Source: Bin52 sp965213935 (GTDB lineage: Bacteria > Pseudomonadota > Alphaproteobacteria > Thalassobaculales > Thalassobaculaceae). From it: a stretch of DNA of 64,000 nt. The translations under genes were made by a program, and so were the position numbers. The stretch is from positions 62,001-126,000 of the forward strand of contig CBDCAO010000009.1 in the NCBI GenBank assembly GCA_965213935.1, in the 5' to 3' direction. A model generated the notes under the pieces. That model saw only the letters and a list, made by a program, of their open reading frames with translations, had not been told where the DNA came from and searched no databases. Shown one piece after another: positions 18,496-27,497 of this stretch (its first letter is position 1; every line of letters begins with the position of its first letter).

Positions 18496-19257
18496 ATGAC
18501 ACGACGGTTTGATGGCAAGGTCGCACTGATCACTGGCGGAGCCTACGGGATGGGAGCCGCAACGGCGCAGCTCATGGCCGAGCAGGGCGCCAGGGTGGCG
18601 ATCGGGGATCTGCTGGAGGCCGAAGGGCAGGGTGTCGCATCCGATATCCGGGCGGCGGGCGGAGACGCGATGTTCATCCGCCTCGATGTGACCAGCGAGG
18701 CCGACTGGAAGTCGGCGATGACCGCCGTCACCGATACCTTCGGCCGGCTCGATATCCTGGTCAACAACGCCGGCATCAGCGGCAGCGCCTTCGACGACCA
18801 GGGCGACGTGGATGCCTGGGACGCGCTGATGCGCGTCAACGCGACCGGCCCCTATCTCGGCACCCAGTACGCCTCGGCCGAAATGATCAGGACCGGCGGC
18901 GGGGCGATCGTCAACATCTCCTCGATCTCGGGCATCGTGGGCCAAGGATACATCCATCCCGGCTACAATGCGTCAAAGGGAGCGTTGCGTGCGATGACCA
19001 AACAGTCGGCCGACCGGCTGGCGTGCCACGGCATCCGGGTCAACTCGGTTCACCCCGGCATCATGCCGCCGATGCGCACCTCCGGCGTCACCGCGGATCC
19101 AGAGCAGCGCCGCAAGATCCTCGAGCGGCACGTCCCGATGCGCCGCGCCGGCGAGGTTACCGAGGTAGCCATGGCAGTCGCGTTCCTGGCATCCGACGAG
19201 GCGTCCTACATCACCGGCGCCGAACTGCCGGTCGACGGGGGCTATCTCGCCATCTGA
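18496..19257 (+). CDS. Short-chain dehydrogenase/reductase (SDR)
   Basis: A 253-residue classical SDR. The NAD(P) motif is TGGAYGMGAATAQL, the structural motif is LVNNAGISG, the catalytic Ser lies in IVNISSISG and the YxxxK motif is YNASKGAL. The ATG at 18496 has GGGAGA upstream; the frame stays open much further upstream, but that part lies antisense to the enoyl-CoA hydratase gene. An amidohydrolase gene follows after 54 bp. Confidence 0.9.
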   Translation: MTRRFDGKVALITGGAYGMGAATAQLMAEQGARVAIGDLLEAEGQGVASDIRAAGGDAMFIRLDVTSEADWKSAMTAVTDTFGRLDILVNNAGISGSAFDDQGDVDAWDALMRVNATGPYLGTQYASAEMIRTGGGAIVNISSISGIVGQGYIHPGYNASKGALRAMTKQSADRLACHGIRVNSVHPGIMPPMRTSGVTADPEQRRKILERHVPMRRAGEVTEVAMAVAFLASDEASYITGAELPVDGGYLAI

Positions 19258-19311
19258 GCCCTGTCGGCACGGAACGGCCAACCCGGAAGCGAACAGCAGG
19301 AGTGGAGGCCC

Positions 19312-20805
19312 ATGTACACCGTCATCCGCAACGCACGCCTGCTCGACATCGACCGCCACCGGCCCGATCCCGCAGACGTTCTCGTCGATGGTGACACCGT
19401 TCACTCGATCGGCCCGCCGGGCATGTCGGCACCTGCCGACGCCGTGGTGCGTGACGCCCGTGGCCGGCTGATGATGCCGGGCCTGGTCAACGCGCATACC
19501 CACGGCCACAACAATCTTGCCAAGAGCCTGGGAGACCGCTGGAACCTCGAACTGCTGCTGAATGCCGCACCCTGGATCACGGGAGGCCGCACGCTCGAGG
19601 ACAAGTACCTTTCCACACTGATCGGCGCCGTGGAGATGGTGCGCAAGGGATGCACCGCTGCCTACGACCTGACCTTCGAGTTCCCGGTCCCCACCCCGGA
19701 CGGGCTCGACGCGGTCGGGCGCGCCTACAACGATGTCGGAATGCGTGCCGTCATCGCACCGATGATGGCCGACCGAACCTTCTACCAGGCGGTTCCCGGC
19801 CTGCTGGACGCGCTTCCCGCCTCGGTCCGCCGTGATGCCGAGGCGGTGGCGATCGAACCGTTTGCAACCAGCCTTGCCGCGTGGGAGCGCGCGCTCGCCG
19901 CCTGGTCGTTCAGTCGCGACCGGGTCCGGCTGGCGCTGGCCCCGACCATCCCGCATCACTGCAGTACCGAGTTCCTGCGCGCGGCACGGCTGGCCGCCGT
20001 GGAACACGGGGTCGGATTGCACACCCACCTGGCGGAGTCGAAGGTGCAGGCCCATGCGGGCATGCAGCTTTACGGGATGACCCAGACCGCGTGGCTCGAT
20101 CACCTCGGCATCCTCGGGCCGGATTTCGTGGCCGCGCACGCGGTATGGCTCGACCGCGACGACATGCGCCGGATCGCCGATGCCGGCGGCGCCGTCGCCC
20201 ACAATCCCGGCTCGAACGCACGGCTTGGCAACGGCCTCGCCGCATCCCGGGCGTTACTCGACGCCGGGGTCAGGGTCGGAATCGGCACCGATGCCTGTAC
20301 CTGCTCCGACAACCTCAACATGTTCGAGGCGATGCGGGTTGCATCCATGGTCTCGCGGGTGCAGGAACTCGATCCGGAACGCTGGCTCGCCACCGACGAG
20401 ATCCTTGCGCTGGCAACCCAGGGCAGTGCTGACGTACTCGGGTTCGGCGAGGAGATCGGCAGCATTGCTCCGGGTCGGAAGGCCGACATCGTCTTTCTCG
20501 ACCTCGACCGGATCAACTACGTCCCGCTCAACGACCCGGTCAACCAGATCGTGCACGGGGAGGACGGTACCGGAGTCGAGTCCGTGATGATCGGCGGGCG
20601 CATGGTGCTCGAGAACGGGCGGATGGTCACGGTGAACGAAGCCAGACTTGCCCGTGACGCCGAGGTCGCGGCCGAACGTCTTGCCGCGGTCAATGCGGAC
20701 GCCCGGGCCGCCGCCGAACGCCTGCAGGAGCCCGTACGCCGGTTCGCCGTCGAACTCGCCCGGCGTGACTACCACGTCGAACGCCACGCCCGGTGCACCC
20801 ACTGA
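19312..20805 (+). CDS. Amidohydrolase family protein (TRZ/ATZ/MtaD-like deaminase or chlorohydrolase)
   Basis: A 497-residue metal-dependent hydrolase. The metal site includes NAHTHGHNN, HTHLAESK, the His in VAAHAVWLD, and the Asp in GIGTDACTCSDN. The family deaminates or dechlorinates purine- and triazine-like rings, with S-adenosylhomocysteine/methylthioadenosine deaminase as the closest well-known example. The nearby TRAP binding protein may import a substrate, but that is inference. Confidence 0.87.
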   Translation: MYTVIRNARLLDIDRHRPDPADVLVDGDTVHSIGPPGMSAPADAVVRDARGRLMMPGLVNAHTHGHNNLAKSLGDRWNLELLLNAAPWITGGRTLEDKYLSTLIGAVEMVRKGCTAAYDLTFEFPVPTPDGLDAVGRAYNDVGMRAVIAPMMADRTFYQAVPGLLDALPASVRRDAEAVAIEPFATSLAAWERALAAWSFSRDRVRLALAPTIPHHCSTEFLRAARLAAVEHGVGLHTHLAESKVQAHAGMQLYGMTQTAWLDHLGILGPDFVAAHAVWLDRDDMRRIADAGGAVAHNPGSNARLGNGLAASRALLDAGVRVGIGTDACTCSDNLNMFEAMRVASMVSRVQELDPERWLATDEILALATQGSADVLGFGEEIGSIAPGRKADIVFLDLDRINYVPLNDPVNQIVHGEDGTGVESVMIGGRMVLENGRMVTVNEARLARDAEVAAERLAAVNADARAAAERLQEPVRRFAVELARRDYHVERHARCTH

Positions 20806-20997
20806 TACCACGCTCCCGAGCCCGGCGGATGCGGCCTGCGACGCGCGAACATTGACATTTCGGGAACGTCGACCCGATCATGGGGTTGCCGCGCCGGAAC
20901 GGCAGGCAAGGGCCCATGCATCCCGGCACGACGACAATCCGGACCGGAGCGTCGACAGCACCCGCGGACAGGGCAGCACTATTCAGGAGGCAACGTG

Positions 20998-22029
20998 ATG
21001 AAGCGCACACTTCTCGTGGCGGGACTTGCCGGTCTCGTCGGATTCGGAATGTCCGGCGTGGCCGGCGCACAGATGAAGCTGGACATGGCCACGCCGTGGG
21101 CCGGGGGCGTCATGCTCGAATATGCCGCGCGTGGCGCAGCGGCGAACATGGAAATGACCTCGAACAACACCATCGACATCGAGGTCTACCCCGCCGGCAC
21201 GCTTGGCAAGGCGCTGAAGGTGACGGATGCGGTCGCGAAGGGCGTTGCCCAGACCAGTCACAACTGGCCCGGCTACGACTGGGGTGTCGACAAGACCTCG
21301 ATCCTGTTCGGCGGATTTGCCGGCACGATGGCCTGGGACAAGATGATGCACTGGGTCTTCAAGGGCGGCGGCCAGGAAATGATGATGGACTGGCGCATGG
21401 AGAAGTTCAACGTCGCCGCGGTTCCGTGCGGTTCCGCGCCGCGTGAGCTGTTCCTGCACAGCCACAAGGCAGTCCGCAGCCTTGAGGACTATGTCGGCAT
21501 GAAGGTTCGCACCGCCGGTGCATGGGCCGAGATCGCCCAGAAGCTCGGTGCCTCCACAGTCATCCTGGCCGGCGCGGAGGTCTATCCGGCGCTGGAACGC
21601 AAGGTCGTCGACGGGATCGAGTGGGGAACACCAACCCACAACATCGCGGCCGGTTTCGAAAAGGTCGCCAAATACATCATCGTTCCCGGCGTCCATCAGC
21701 CGGTCGCCATGCACGAGTGCGAGTTTAACAAGGAAGTCTGGGACAGCATGACCGACCTGCAGCAGAGCCAGATGAAGGCTGCCGGCCAGCTCATCACCTG
21801 GGACCTGTACCTGCATCTCGGACACTCCGACGCACCGAACTGGATGACGTACGCCAACAGCGAGAAGAACGAGGTCATCGACCTGCCGCAGGAATTCAAG
21901 GACGCAGCGCGCAAGGCGACCGAGGAGTGGGTTGTCGAGCAGGGAACGGAAAACGAGTGGTTCACCAAGGTCTGGGCGGCGCAGCAGGATTACGCGTCTG
22001 TCTGGTCTCAGGCACATCGCTATCGCTGA
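20998..22029 (+). CDS. TRAP transporter substrate-binding protein (DctP family), orphan
   Basis: A 343-residue periplasmic protein with a signal peptide (LLVAGLAGLVGFGMSGVAGA). The DctP family layout is clear: VYPAGTLGKALKVTDAV, MKVRTAGAWAEIAQKLGAS and VVDGIEWGTPTHN. DctP proteins bind carboxylates or related solutes for a DctQM membrane pair, which is not encoded nearby. A perfect AGGAGG ribosome site at 20985-20990 selects the ATG at 20998. A strong terminator follows directly, so the gene is its own unit. Confidence 0.92.
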   Translation: MKRTLLVAGLAGLVGFGMSGVAGAQMKLDMATPWAGGVMLEYAARGAAANMEMTSNNTIDIEVYPAGTLGKALKVTDAVAKGVAQTSHNWPGYDWGVDKTSILFGGFAGTMAWDKMMHWVFKGGGQEMMMDWRMEKFNVAAVPCGSAPRELFLHSHKAVRSLEDYVGMKVRTAGAWAEIAQKLGASTVILAGAEVYPALERKVVDGIEWGTPTHNIAAGFEKVAKYIIVPGVHQPVAMHECEFNKEVWDSMTDLQQSQMKAAGQLITWDLYLHLGHSDAPNWMTYANSEKNEVIDLPQEFKDAARKATEEWVVEQGTENEWFTKVWAAQQDYASVWSQAHRYR

Positions 22030-22055
22030 TCCCGACCCTACATACGCCTATCACT

Positions 22056-22086
22056 GGCGCCGGCCCCTGGGCCGGCGCCTTTTTTT
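22056..22086 (+). terminator. Rho-independent terminator after the TRAP binding protein gene
   Basis: A perfect 9-bp stem GGCGCCGGC / GCCGGCGCC with loop CCCTGG, followed by seven T. It is 26 bp after the stop. Confidence 0.93.
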
Positions 22087-22105
22087 CTCCCTTCTCAGCG
22101 TGGAG

Positions 22106-23557
22106 TCAGCTGTTGTGCCGGCGGGCCGCATTGCGACCGGCGAGCCGGCCGGTCACCGCACCACGCATTACCGATGTCGCACCGGTATAGGTCCGGTAGT
22201 AAAGCCCGGCGACCTCGCCGGCCGCGTAGAGTCCCGGGACGGGGTCGCCCTCGGTGCTGATCACCCGGGCCCGGGTATCAATCTTGACCCCGCCGAAGGT
22301 AAAGCAGTTCGCGCAGATGACCGGCCAGGCCCGAAACGGCGGACGCTCGATCGGACGCGCCCAGTTCGACTTGCGTGGCGCGATGCCACTGGTCATCCGC
22401 CCGTCGGGCCGCAGCGGATCCACCGGGTCGGCGGACGGGCAGGATGCATTGTAGTCCGTGATGGTACGGGTGAGCACGTCGCCATCCAGACCTGCCAGCT
22501 GACCGAGTTCCCCGAGCGTGTCCGCCTCGAACGGCAGTACCCGCGAGCGCACCGTCACCTGCCACCCGGTGATATCGTCAAGACCCGCATCGTGTATGGC
22601 GTGCGCGATTCCGAACGGCTGGCGCATGATCTCCCGGGCCGTGGCTTCGTAGGTCGCGTCCACCATGCCCGGCGCCTCGTCGGTAAACCGGCGGGCACAG
22701 GCATTGACCAGCACGCCCCACGGATAGTTCAGGACAACCGGCTCCGTATCGGTCGAGCGCGGATCAACAGGCTGGGCGTGAAAGCTGCCGAAATCGCCAC
22801 ATGCCGCGGCACCGGCGTCGAGTGCCATGCGAACGCCCTCGCCGCGGTTGTAGTGTCCGCCCCGCGAGACCGGGCGGACATACTGCGCATGCGATCCGAC
22901 GTACCGGCTCATCATCTCCGGGTTTCCCTGGAACCCGCCACAGGCGAGCACTACGGCCGGCGCGGTAATCCGGATTCGGCGATTGCCCGGTCCGACCGCA
23001 TGCACCCCGGTGACCGCGCCGTCATCATCGAACATCAGTCCGTGTGCCGCGGTCCGGTAGTGCACCTCGATCCCGTCACTGGCGTCGATCCTGGCCCCAA
23101 GCGTGTCAACCAGGGCAAGACCGCCGCCGGCCGGCGCCATGCGGGTGGTGCTCTGGCTCAGGAAATACAGCGGCAGGTGTTCAAACCTGATCCCGAATCG
23201 CCCGAGCCACGCGAGTGTCGACGGCGCCTCTTCGGCGATGGTTGCAACAAGGTGCGGATCGATGACGCCGAGCGCGCGGAGTACCCCGGGCTGGTCCTCG
23301 GGCGAACGGACCGCATCGCGCATGATGCCGGGGTCGGGCCACCCGCCGGCGTTGGCGGCAAAACTGTCCTCGAAGTCGTCCGAGACCGACGAGGCATCCT
23401 TCATGCGCCAGAAACTCTCGGTATAGCGGGTGTTTCCGCCCCGCTCGTCGCGTGGCGCCCGTTCCAGCACGCCGACGCGCGCACCTTCCTCCCGCGCAGT
23501 CAGCGCAGCCGCCAGACCGGCTATTCCGCACCCGACAACCAGCACATCGACCTTCAT
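22106..23557 (-). CDS. FAD-dependent dehydrogenase (fumarate reductase/tricarballylate dehydrogenase type)
   Basis: A 483-residue flavoprotein of the FAD_binding_2 family. The N-terminal motif is LVVGCGIAGLAAALTAREEG, followed by RGGNTRYTESFWR, which resembles TcuA tricarballylate dehydrogenase. The C-terminal GLYAAGEVAGLYY contacts FAD. These enzymes oxidise or reduce C-C bonds in carboxylic acids. The ATG at 23557 is preceded by GGAGGGG; an ATG at 23572 is less well placed. It runs convergent to the TRAP binding protein gene. Confidence 0.83.
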   Translation of the reverse strand: MKVDVLVVGCGIAGLAAALTAREEGARVGVLERAPRDERGGNTRYTESFWRMKDASSVSDDFEDSFAANAGGWPDPGIMRDAVRSPEDQPGVLRALGVIDPHLVATIAEEAPSTLAWLGRFGIRFEHLPLYFLSQSTTRMAPAGGGLALVDTLGARIDASDGIEVHYRTAAHGLMFDDDGAVTGVHAVGPGNRRIRITAPAVVLACGGFQGNPEMMSRYVGSHAQYVRPVSRGGHYNRGEGVRMALDAGAAACGDFGSFHAQPVDPRSTDTEPVVLNYPWGVLVNACARRFTDEAPGMVDATYEATAREIMRQPFGIAHAIHDAGLDDITGWQVTVRSRVLPFEADTLGELGQLAGLDGDVLTRTITDYNASCPSADPVDPLRPDGRMTSGIAPRKSNWARPIERPPFRAWPVICANCFTFGGVKIDTRARVISTEGDPVPGLYAAGEVAGLYYRTYTGATSVMRGAVTGRLAGRNAARRHNS

Positions 23558-23657
23558 CGTCCCCTCCGTCATCCCCGCGCCGGCCGTTCAGGCGGGACAG
23601 CCCGGACCCCGGATGGTAGCCTCGGGCCCGGCCGACGCAAGGCCACGGATCACTCAC

Positions 23658-24413
23658 ATGGGGCATGGCATGACACTGGAAGGACGGACCGCCTTCATTT
23701 CCGGCGGAGGCAGGAACATCGGCCGGGCGATCGCACTCGAACTTGCCGATGCCGGATGCGACGTTGTGATCAACGGCAGGCAGGACAGGGCTGTTTGCGA
23801 CGAGGTTGCGGGCGAGGTCGCTGCCCGTGGCCGCCAGGTCCTGGTCCAGATGGGGGACATCGGTGATCCCGCCGGGGTCCGTTCGATGGCGAAGACCGCG
23901 CTGGAGCGGTTCGGCCGGATAGACATCCTGGTCAACAACGCGGCCATCCGTCCGGAAAAGCCGTTCCTGGAGATGACGGACGAGGACTGGCACCGCGTCC
24001 TGGCCGTTGACCTGCATTCGGCCTTCTATACCTGCCGTGCCCTGCTTCCCGGCATGGTCGAGGGCAACTGGGGGCGTGTCATCAACATCACCGGCATGAA
24101 CGCGATCCACGGCTACAGCGGTCGGGCACCGGTCTCGGCCGCCAAGCATGGACTGTGGGGCCTGACCAAGGCGCTTGCCAAGGAGTTCGGACCGGCGGGG
24201 ATCACGACCAACGCGATCTCGCCGGGGCCGATCGCGACCGAGCACAAGGACCCGCACATGGCGCGGCACATCGAGGAGCACCGCCCGCACGTTCCGCTCC
24301 GCCGGCTCGGGGAACCGGGCGAGATTGCCGGACTGGTCGGCTATCTCTGCGGAGGCAGTGGCGGATTCGTCAACGGACAGATGTTCGCCGTCAATGGCGG
24401 CATGCAGACCTGA
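23658..24413 (+). CDS. SDR family protein lacking the catalytic tyrosine
   Basis: A 251-residue SDR-fold protein. The cofactor motif SGGGRNIGRAIALEL and LVNNAAIRP are normal. Where YxxxK is expected, the text is PVSAAKHGLWG, so Val replaces the catalytic Tyr while Lys is kept; the preceding Ser region reads INITGMNAI. It may use another residue, have a binding role, or be a divergent enzyme. Two ATGs (23658 and 23670) are possible starts. The gene is divergent from the flavoprotein gene and upstream of arsR. Confidence 0.85.
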   Translation: MGHGMTLEGRTAFISGGGRNIGRAIALELADAGCDVVINGRQDRAVCDEVAGEVAARGRQVLVQMGDIGDPAGVRSMAKTALERFGRIDILVNNAAIRPEKPFLEMTDEDWHRVLAVDLHSAFYTCRALLPGMVEGNWGRVINITGMNAIHGYSGRAPVSAAKHGLWGLTKALAKEFGPAGITTNAISPGPIATEHKDPHMARHIEEHRPHVPLRRLGEPGEIAGLVGYLCGGSGGFVNGQMFAVNGGMQT

Positions 24414-24420
24414 CCAGGGG

Positions 24421-24450
24421 TTGACGACCGCATTTCATTTCCACTATTAT
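24421..24450 (+). promoter_or_regulatory. Candidate promoter of arsR-arsI
   Basis: TTGACG (24421-24426) and TATTAT (24445-24450) with 18 bp between. The expected start of transcription falls at about 24457, the A of the arsR ATG, so the message may be leaderless. No Shine-Dalgarno sequence precedes the ATG. Confidence 0.6.
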
Positions 24451-24464
24451 AGAAATATGGAAAT
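24437..24464. promoter_or_regulatory. Candidate ArsR operator
   Basis: The inverted repeat ATTTCC (24437-24442) ... GGAAAT (24459-24464) spans the -10 box and the arsR start codon. Repression by ArsR bound here would block RNA polymerase. The dimer-sized spacing fits ArsR-type operators; binding itself is inferred. Confidence 0.55.
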
Positions 24465-24774
24465 TGAATCCGTCGTCGCCGCACTTGCCGCACTGGCGCA
24501 CGAGACACGCCTGGCCGCGTTTCGCCACCTCGTGGTGTGCGGCCCGCACGGTTCTCCAGCCGGGCACATCGCCGAGCGTCTCGGCCTGCCGGCGGCGACA
24601 TTGTCGTTTCACCTGAAGGAACTCAGGTCCGCGGGTCTGGTGACCTGCGATCGCAACGGCCGGTCAGTGATCTACCGTACCGACTGCGCGCGCATGGAGG
24701 AGCTGATTCGGTTTCTCACCCGAAACTGCTGCCATGGAGAAACGGCGCTCGCACAACAGGAGAGGGTCCCATGA
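24457..24774 (+). CDS. arsR: ArsR family repressor, probably responsive to trivalent arsenicals
   Basis: A 105-residue winged-helix repressor. The recognition region reads HIAERLGLPAATLSFHLKEL and the wing is CDRNGRSVIYRTD. The C-terminus carries an adjacent cysteine pair, RNCCHG. A C-terminal Cys pair is known from ArsR proteins that sense As(III) or methylarsenite, and pairs lacking a third Cys have been described as selective for methylarsenite. The stop overlaps the arsI start (ATGA), so both are one operon. Confidence 0.9.
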   Translation: MEIESVVAALAALAHETRLAAFRHLVVCGPHGSPAGHIAERLGLPAATLSFHLKELRSAGLVTCDRNGRSVIYRTDCARMEELIRFLTRNCCHGETALAQQERVP

Positions 24775-25250
24775 GACTTCAGCTGGCACTCAACGTCGAG
24801 AACCTTGACGAGGCGATCCCGTTCTACGAGCAGATGTTCGGCACGCGGGTCAGCAAGCGCAAGCCGGGCTACGCCAACTTCGCGATCGACAGGCCACCGC
24901 TCAAGCTGGTTCTGTTCGAGGCTCCGGATGCTCCGGAACGCATCAACCACCTGGGTGTCGAGGTCTTTGACGACGACGAGGTAACGGCGGCAATCAATCG
25001 ACTGCAGGACGGCAAACTCGAGCACATCATCGAACAGGAGACCACCTGTTGCTACGCGACCCAGAACAAGGTCTGGGCCCGGGAGCCCCAGGGTCTGCGC
25101 TGGGAGTGGTACCGGGTGCTTGCCGACAGCGAGAAGAGGTACGGTCCGCGTGATCGGGGCCTCGTCCCCGACAGCACCAATCCCGGACTCTGTTGCGTCG
25201 ACGAGGAGCCGGATCCCTGTTGCGCCGGACAGGACGCAGACAGGAACTGA
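24771..25250 (+). CDS. arsI: ArsI-like C-As lyase (vicinal oxygen chelate family)
   Basis: A 159-residue protein of the glyoxalase/VOC fold. ArsI is an Fe(II)-dependent dioxygenase that cleaves the carbon-arsenic bond of methylarsenite and reduced aromatic arsenicals. The family fingerprint is present: NVENLDEAIPFYEQMFG near the start, NHLGVEV, and the substrate-binding pair in ETTCCYATQNKVW. The C-terminal tail has two further cysteine pairs (LCCVDEE and DPCCAGQ), which may bind metal. It is coupled to arsR. The product As(III) would need an efflux pump, and none is in the window. Confidence 0.87.
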   Translation: MRLQLALNVENLDEAIPFYEQMFGTRVSKRKPGYANFAIDRPPLKLVLFEAPDAPERINHLGVEVFDDDEVTAAINRLQDGKLEHIIEQETTCCYATQNKVWAREPQGLRWEWYRVLADSEKRYGPRDRGLVPDSTNPGLCCVDEEPDPCCAGQDADRN

Positions 25251-25415
25251 CCGGCCGGGCCTGAAACTCCCTCCCGTTGCCGGGCGTGCCGTACGCGGTA
25301 TCATGCCGACACAACGGGCCGATCCGCGGCTGGACGAGGCAGCATCATCGACCCGTCGAAACTTCATGTCGCGCGGCCCGGTGCCGTGCGGTACCCATAG
25401 CCGCCGGAGGACAGC

Positions 25416-25790
25416 ATGACATCGTCCAAGCCGAGTAACGAACCGACACCCAACGGCTCCACCTATGTCCGTCCCCAGGACATGGACTGGAAACCGACCC
25501 GGTTCGAGGGCATCTCGATCAAGGTTCTCTACGAGGACCGGGACAAGGGAGAGATGACCTGCCTGCTCAAGTGGAAGCCCGGCGCCAGCCTTCCGTTCCA
25601 TCGCCATCCGGAGATCGAGCAGAGCTACGTGCTCGAGGGCTCGTTCTACGATCACGACGGCATTGCGCGGGCCGGCGAGTACGTCTGGCGGGTGCCGGAA
25701 TCAAAGCACGAGACGCACTCGGACGAGGGCTGCGTGATCCTGGCGGTCTATCGCAAGCCGAACGTATTCCGTTCCAGCGCCGGTTTCTGA
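25416..25790 (+). CDS. Cupin domain protein
   Basis: A 124-residue single cupin. Motif 1 is PFHRHPEIEQSYVLEG and motif 2 is SKHETHSDEGC, giving a His-rich metal site. Related small cupins (ChrR-like or dioxygenase-like) bind Zn or Fe. CGGAGGA lies upstream of the ATG. The role is not known; it follows arsI by 165 bp but is probably a separate unit. Confidence 0.8.
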   Translation: MTSSKPSNEPTPNGSTYVRPQDMDWKPTRFEGISIKVLYEDRDKGEMTCLLKWKPGASLPFHRHPEIEQSYVLEGSFYDHDGIARAGEYVWRVPESKHETHSDEGCVILAVYRKPNVFRSSAGF

Positions 25791-26027
25791 GGTCCTCCCG
25801 GACACCCCCCAACCGTCGCTCCTGCCCCGACGCACCGGGTGGGGCTTGCGCGCGCGCCAACCTGCCCGAGGAGATCACCCGATGCTGCCGTCGCCGCTCC
25901 GCGAGGTTCTCGGCATCGAATGTCCGGCAGTGCCGACGCGGCCTGCGATGCAGTCGGGTTCGAAATCAGGGGCGTCGTCCTGCCCGGTTCTGCCCTTTTG
26001 CTTCGGCGGATCATCCGGGGTCGTGAG

Positions 26028-26219
26028 ATGAGTGAAAGACCGATCGGCATCAACGCGCCGTCGCCGTTTCCGGGACGTTTCTTCCTGAACGAGCGGGGCA
26101 CGAAGGTGGTTGCCGTGGCGGGCAGGGGCATCGGCTCGACAGCAGAAATCGTGACGAGCCTGGCCGCGGATGCACGGGCCACGCCACGCACCGGCTGTGC
26201 CAGGTCCACGGAAGGCTGA
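26028..26219 (+). CDS. Small hypothetical protein
   Basis: A 63-residue frame (MSERPIGINAPSPFPGRFFL...) ending 4 bp before the luciferase-like gene. No family was recognised and the C-terminal half is low in hydrophobic order. It may be a leader frame or chance. A longer reading from 25839 is Arg/Pro-rich and less likely. Confidence 0.3.
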   Translation: MSERPIGINAPSPFPGRFFLNERGTKVVAVAGRGIGSTAEIVTSLAADARATPRTGCARSTEG

Positions 26220-26223
26220 ACGG

Positions 26224-27270
26224 ATGGAGTTCGGACTGTTCCTCGAATTCGGAGTCCGCAACGGCCACCCGGCGGGCGATATCTTCCGTGAGGGCATCGC
26301 GCTCACGGAGCTGGCCGAACGGCTGGGACTGCAGTCGGTCTGGCTGGCGGAGTTCCACTTCATGCCGGACCGTTCGGTCCTGTCCTCTCCGATTGCGGTG
26401 GCCGCAGCGCTCGCGACACGCACAAGACGGGTCCGGATCGGGATGGCGGTCTACGTGCTGCCGCTGGTGCACCCGCTTCGGGTCGCGGAGGAGGTGGCGA
26501 CAGTTGACCAGATCAGTAACGGGCGGTTCGATCTCGGAATCGGACGCAGCGGGTTCCTCGCGCAGTACCGGGGCTACGATATCGACTATGGCGAGAGCGA
26601 GGCACGGTTTGACGAGGCTCTCGAGGTGCTGAAGGGGGCGTTTGCCGGCAGACGGTTCTCCTACGAGGGTCGCTACTATCGGGTGCGCGATGCGGCGCTG
26701 ATGCCACCGGCGTACCAGAAGCCGCACCCACCGATGTACATGGCCGCGACTTCCGCCTCCACGTTCGTCAAGGTGGCCCGGCTGGGCCTGCCACTGTTCG
26801 TCGGGCTGCGCGGCGACGGGCTGGAGCCGCTCGCCGCCAACATCCGTAGCTATCGCGAAGCCTGGGCCGAGGCGGGACATCCAGGCCGCCCGCAGGTGCA
26901 CCTGCGCGTTCCGGTCTATGCCGGCGCCACGCCGCAGGCCGCGGTTGCCGAGGCCAGACCGACCCTCGTTTACTATTTCGAGCGGCAGGCCCGTCTGATC
27001 GCCAGCCAGGGGGCAAGACCGGGGCACGGACCGGGTGGAGCGGCGACGATCGCGGCCCGTCTCGCCGCACTCACCTGGGACGACATCCGCACCCACTATG
27101 CCGCGGTTGGCTCGTCCGACCAGCTCGTCGAGACCCTGGGCGAGTGGCGCGAAACCCTCGACATCGATGGCGTCATGATCGAGACCAATCCCGGCAACGG
27201 GCTCACCGAGACCCAGGCCGCGGACAACGTCTCGCGCATCGCCGAGGAGATCATGCCGGCGCTGGCGTGA
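26224..27270 (+). CDS. LLM class flavin-dependent oxidoreductase (luciferase-like)
   Basis: A 348-residue protein with a luciferase-like TIM barrel. It starts EFGLFLEFGVRNGHP and has the family block SVWLAEFHFMPDRS and NGRFDLGIGRSGF. Members use FMNH2 or F420 to oxidise aldehydes, alkanes, sulfonates or aromatic chelators. The ATG at 26224 has GGAAGG upstream. The substrate is unknown. Confidence 0.88.
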   Translation: MEFGLFLEFGVRNGHPAGDIFREGIALTELAERLGLQSVWLAEFHFMPDRSVLSSPIAVAAALATRTRRVRIGMAVYVLPLVHPLRVAEEVATVDQISNGRFDLGIGRSGFLAQYRGYDIDYGESEARFDEALEVLKGAFAGRRFSYEGRYYRVRDAALMPPAYQKPHPPMYMAATSASTFVKVARLGLPLFVGLRGDGLEPLAANIRSYREAWAEAGHPGRPQVHLRVPVYAGATPQAAVAEARPTLVYYFERQARLIASQGARPGHGPGGAATIAARLAALTWDDIRTHYAAVGSSDQLVETLGEWRETLDIDGVMIETNPGNGLTETQAADNVSRIAEEIMPALA

Positions 27271-27497
27271 ACACGTGACGCGCGGTCGGGGAGGAGCGTC
27301 GGCATCGACCGGCCGGGCACCTTCGCCACGCACCGGAAGGGACAGTCTGGCGCCGGTCGGACGCGCGTTCCGGGTCTGGCGGAATGGTGGCGCAGACCCC
27401 GTTCTCCGAGCGCATGGCGGCAATCGCGCACTCGATGCCGCATCGGTCAGGGACTACCATTCGCGCGCAACGGCGCCGGAAAGAGGGAGGGCAGCAC

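Noticed and set aside
21932..23866. A 644-codon plus-strand frame
   Set aside because: It lies antisense to the flavoprotein dehydrogenase gene and is low in hydrophobic segments.
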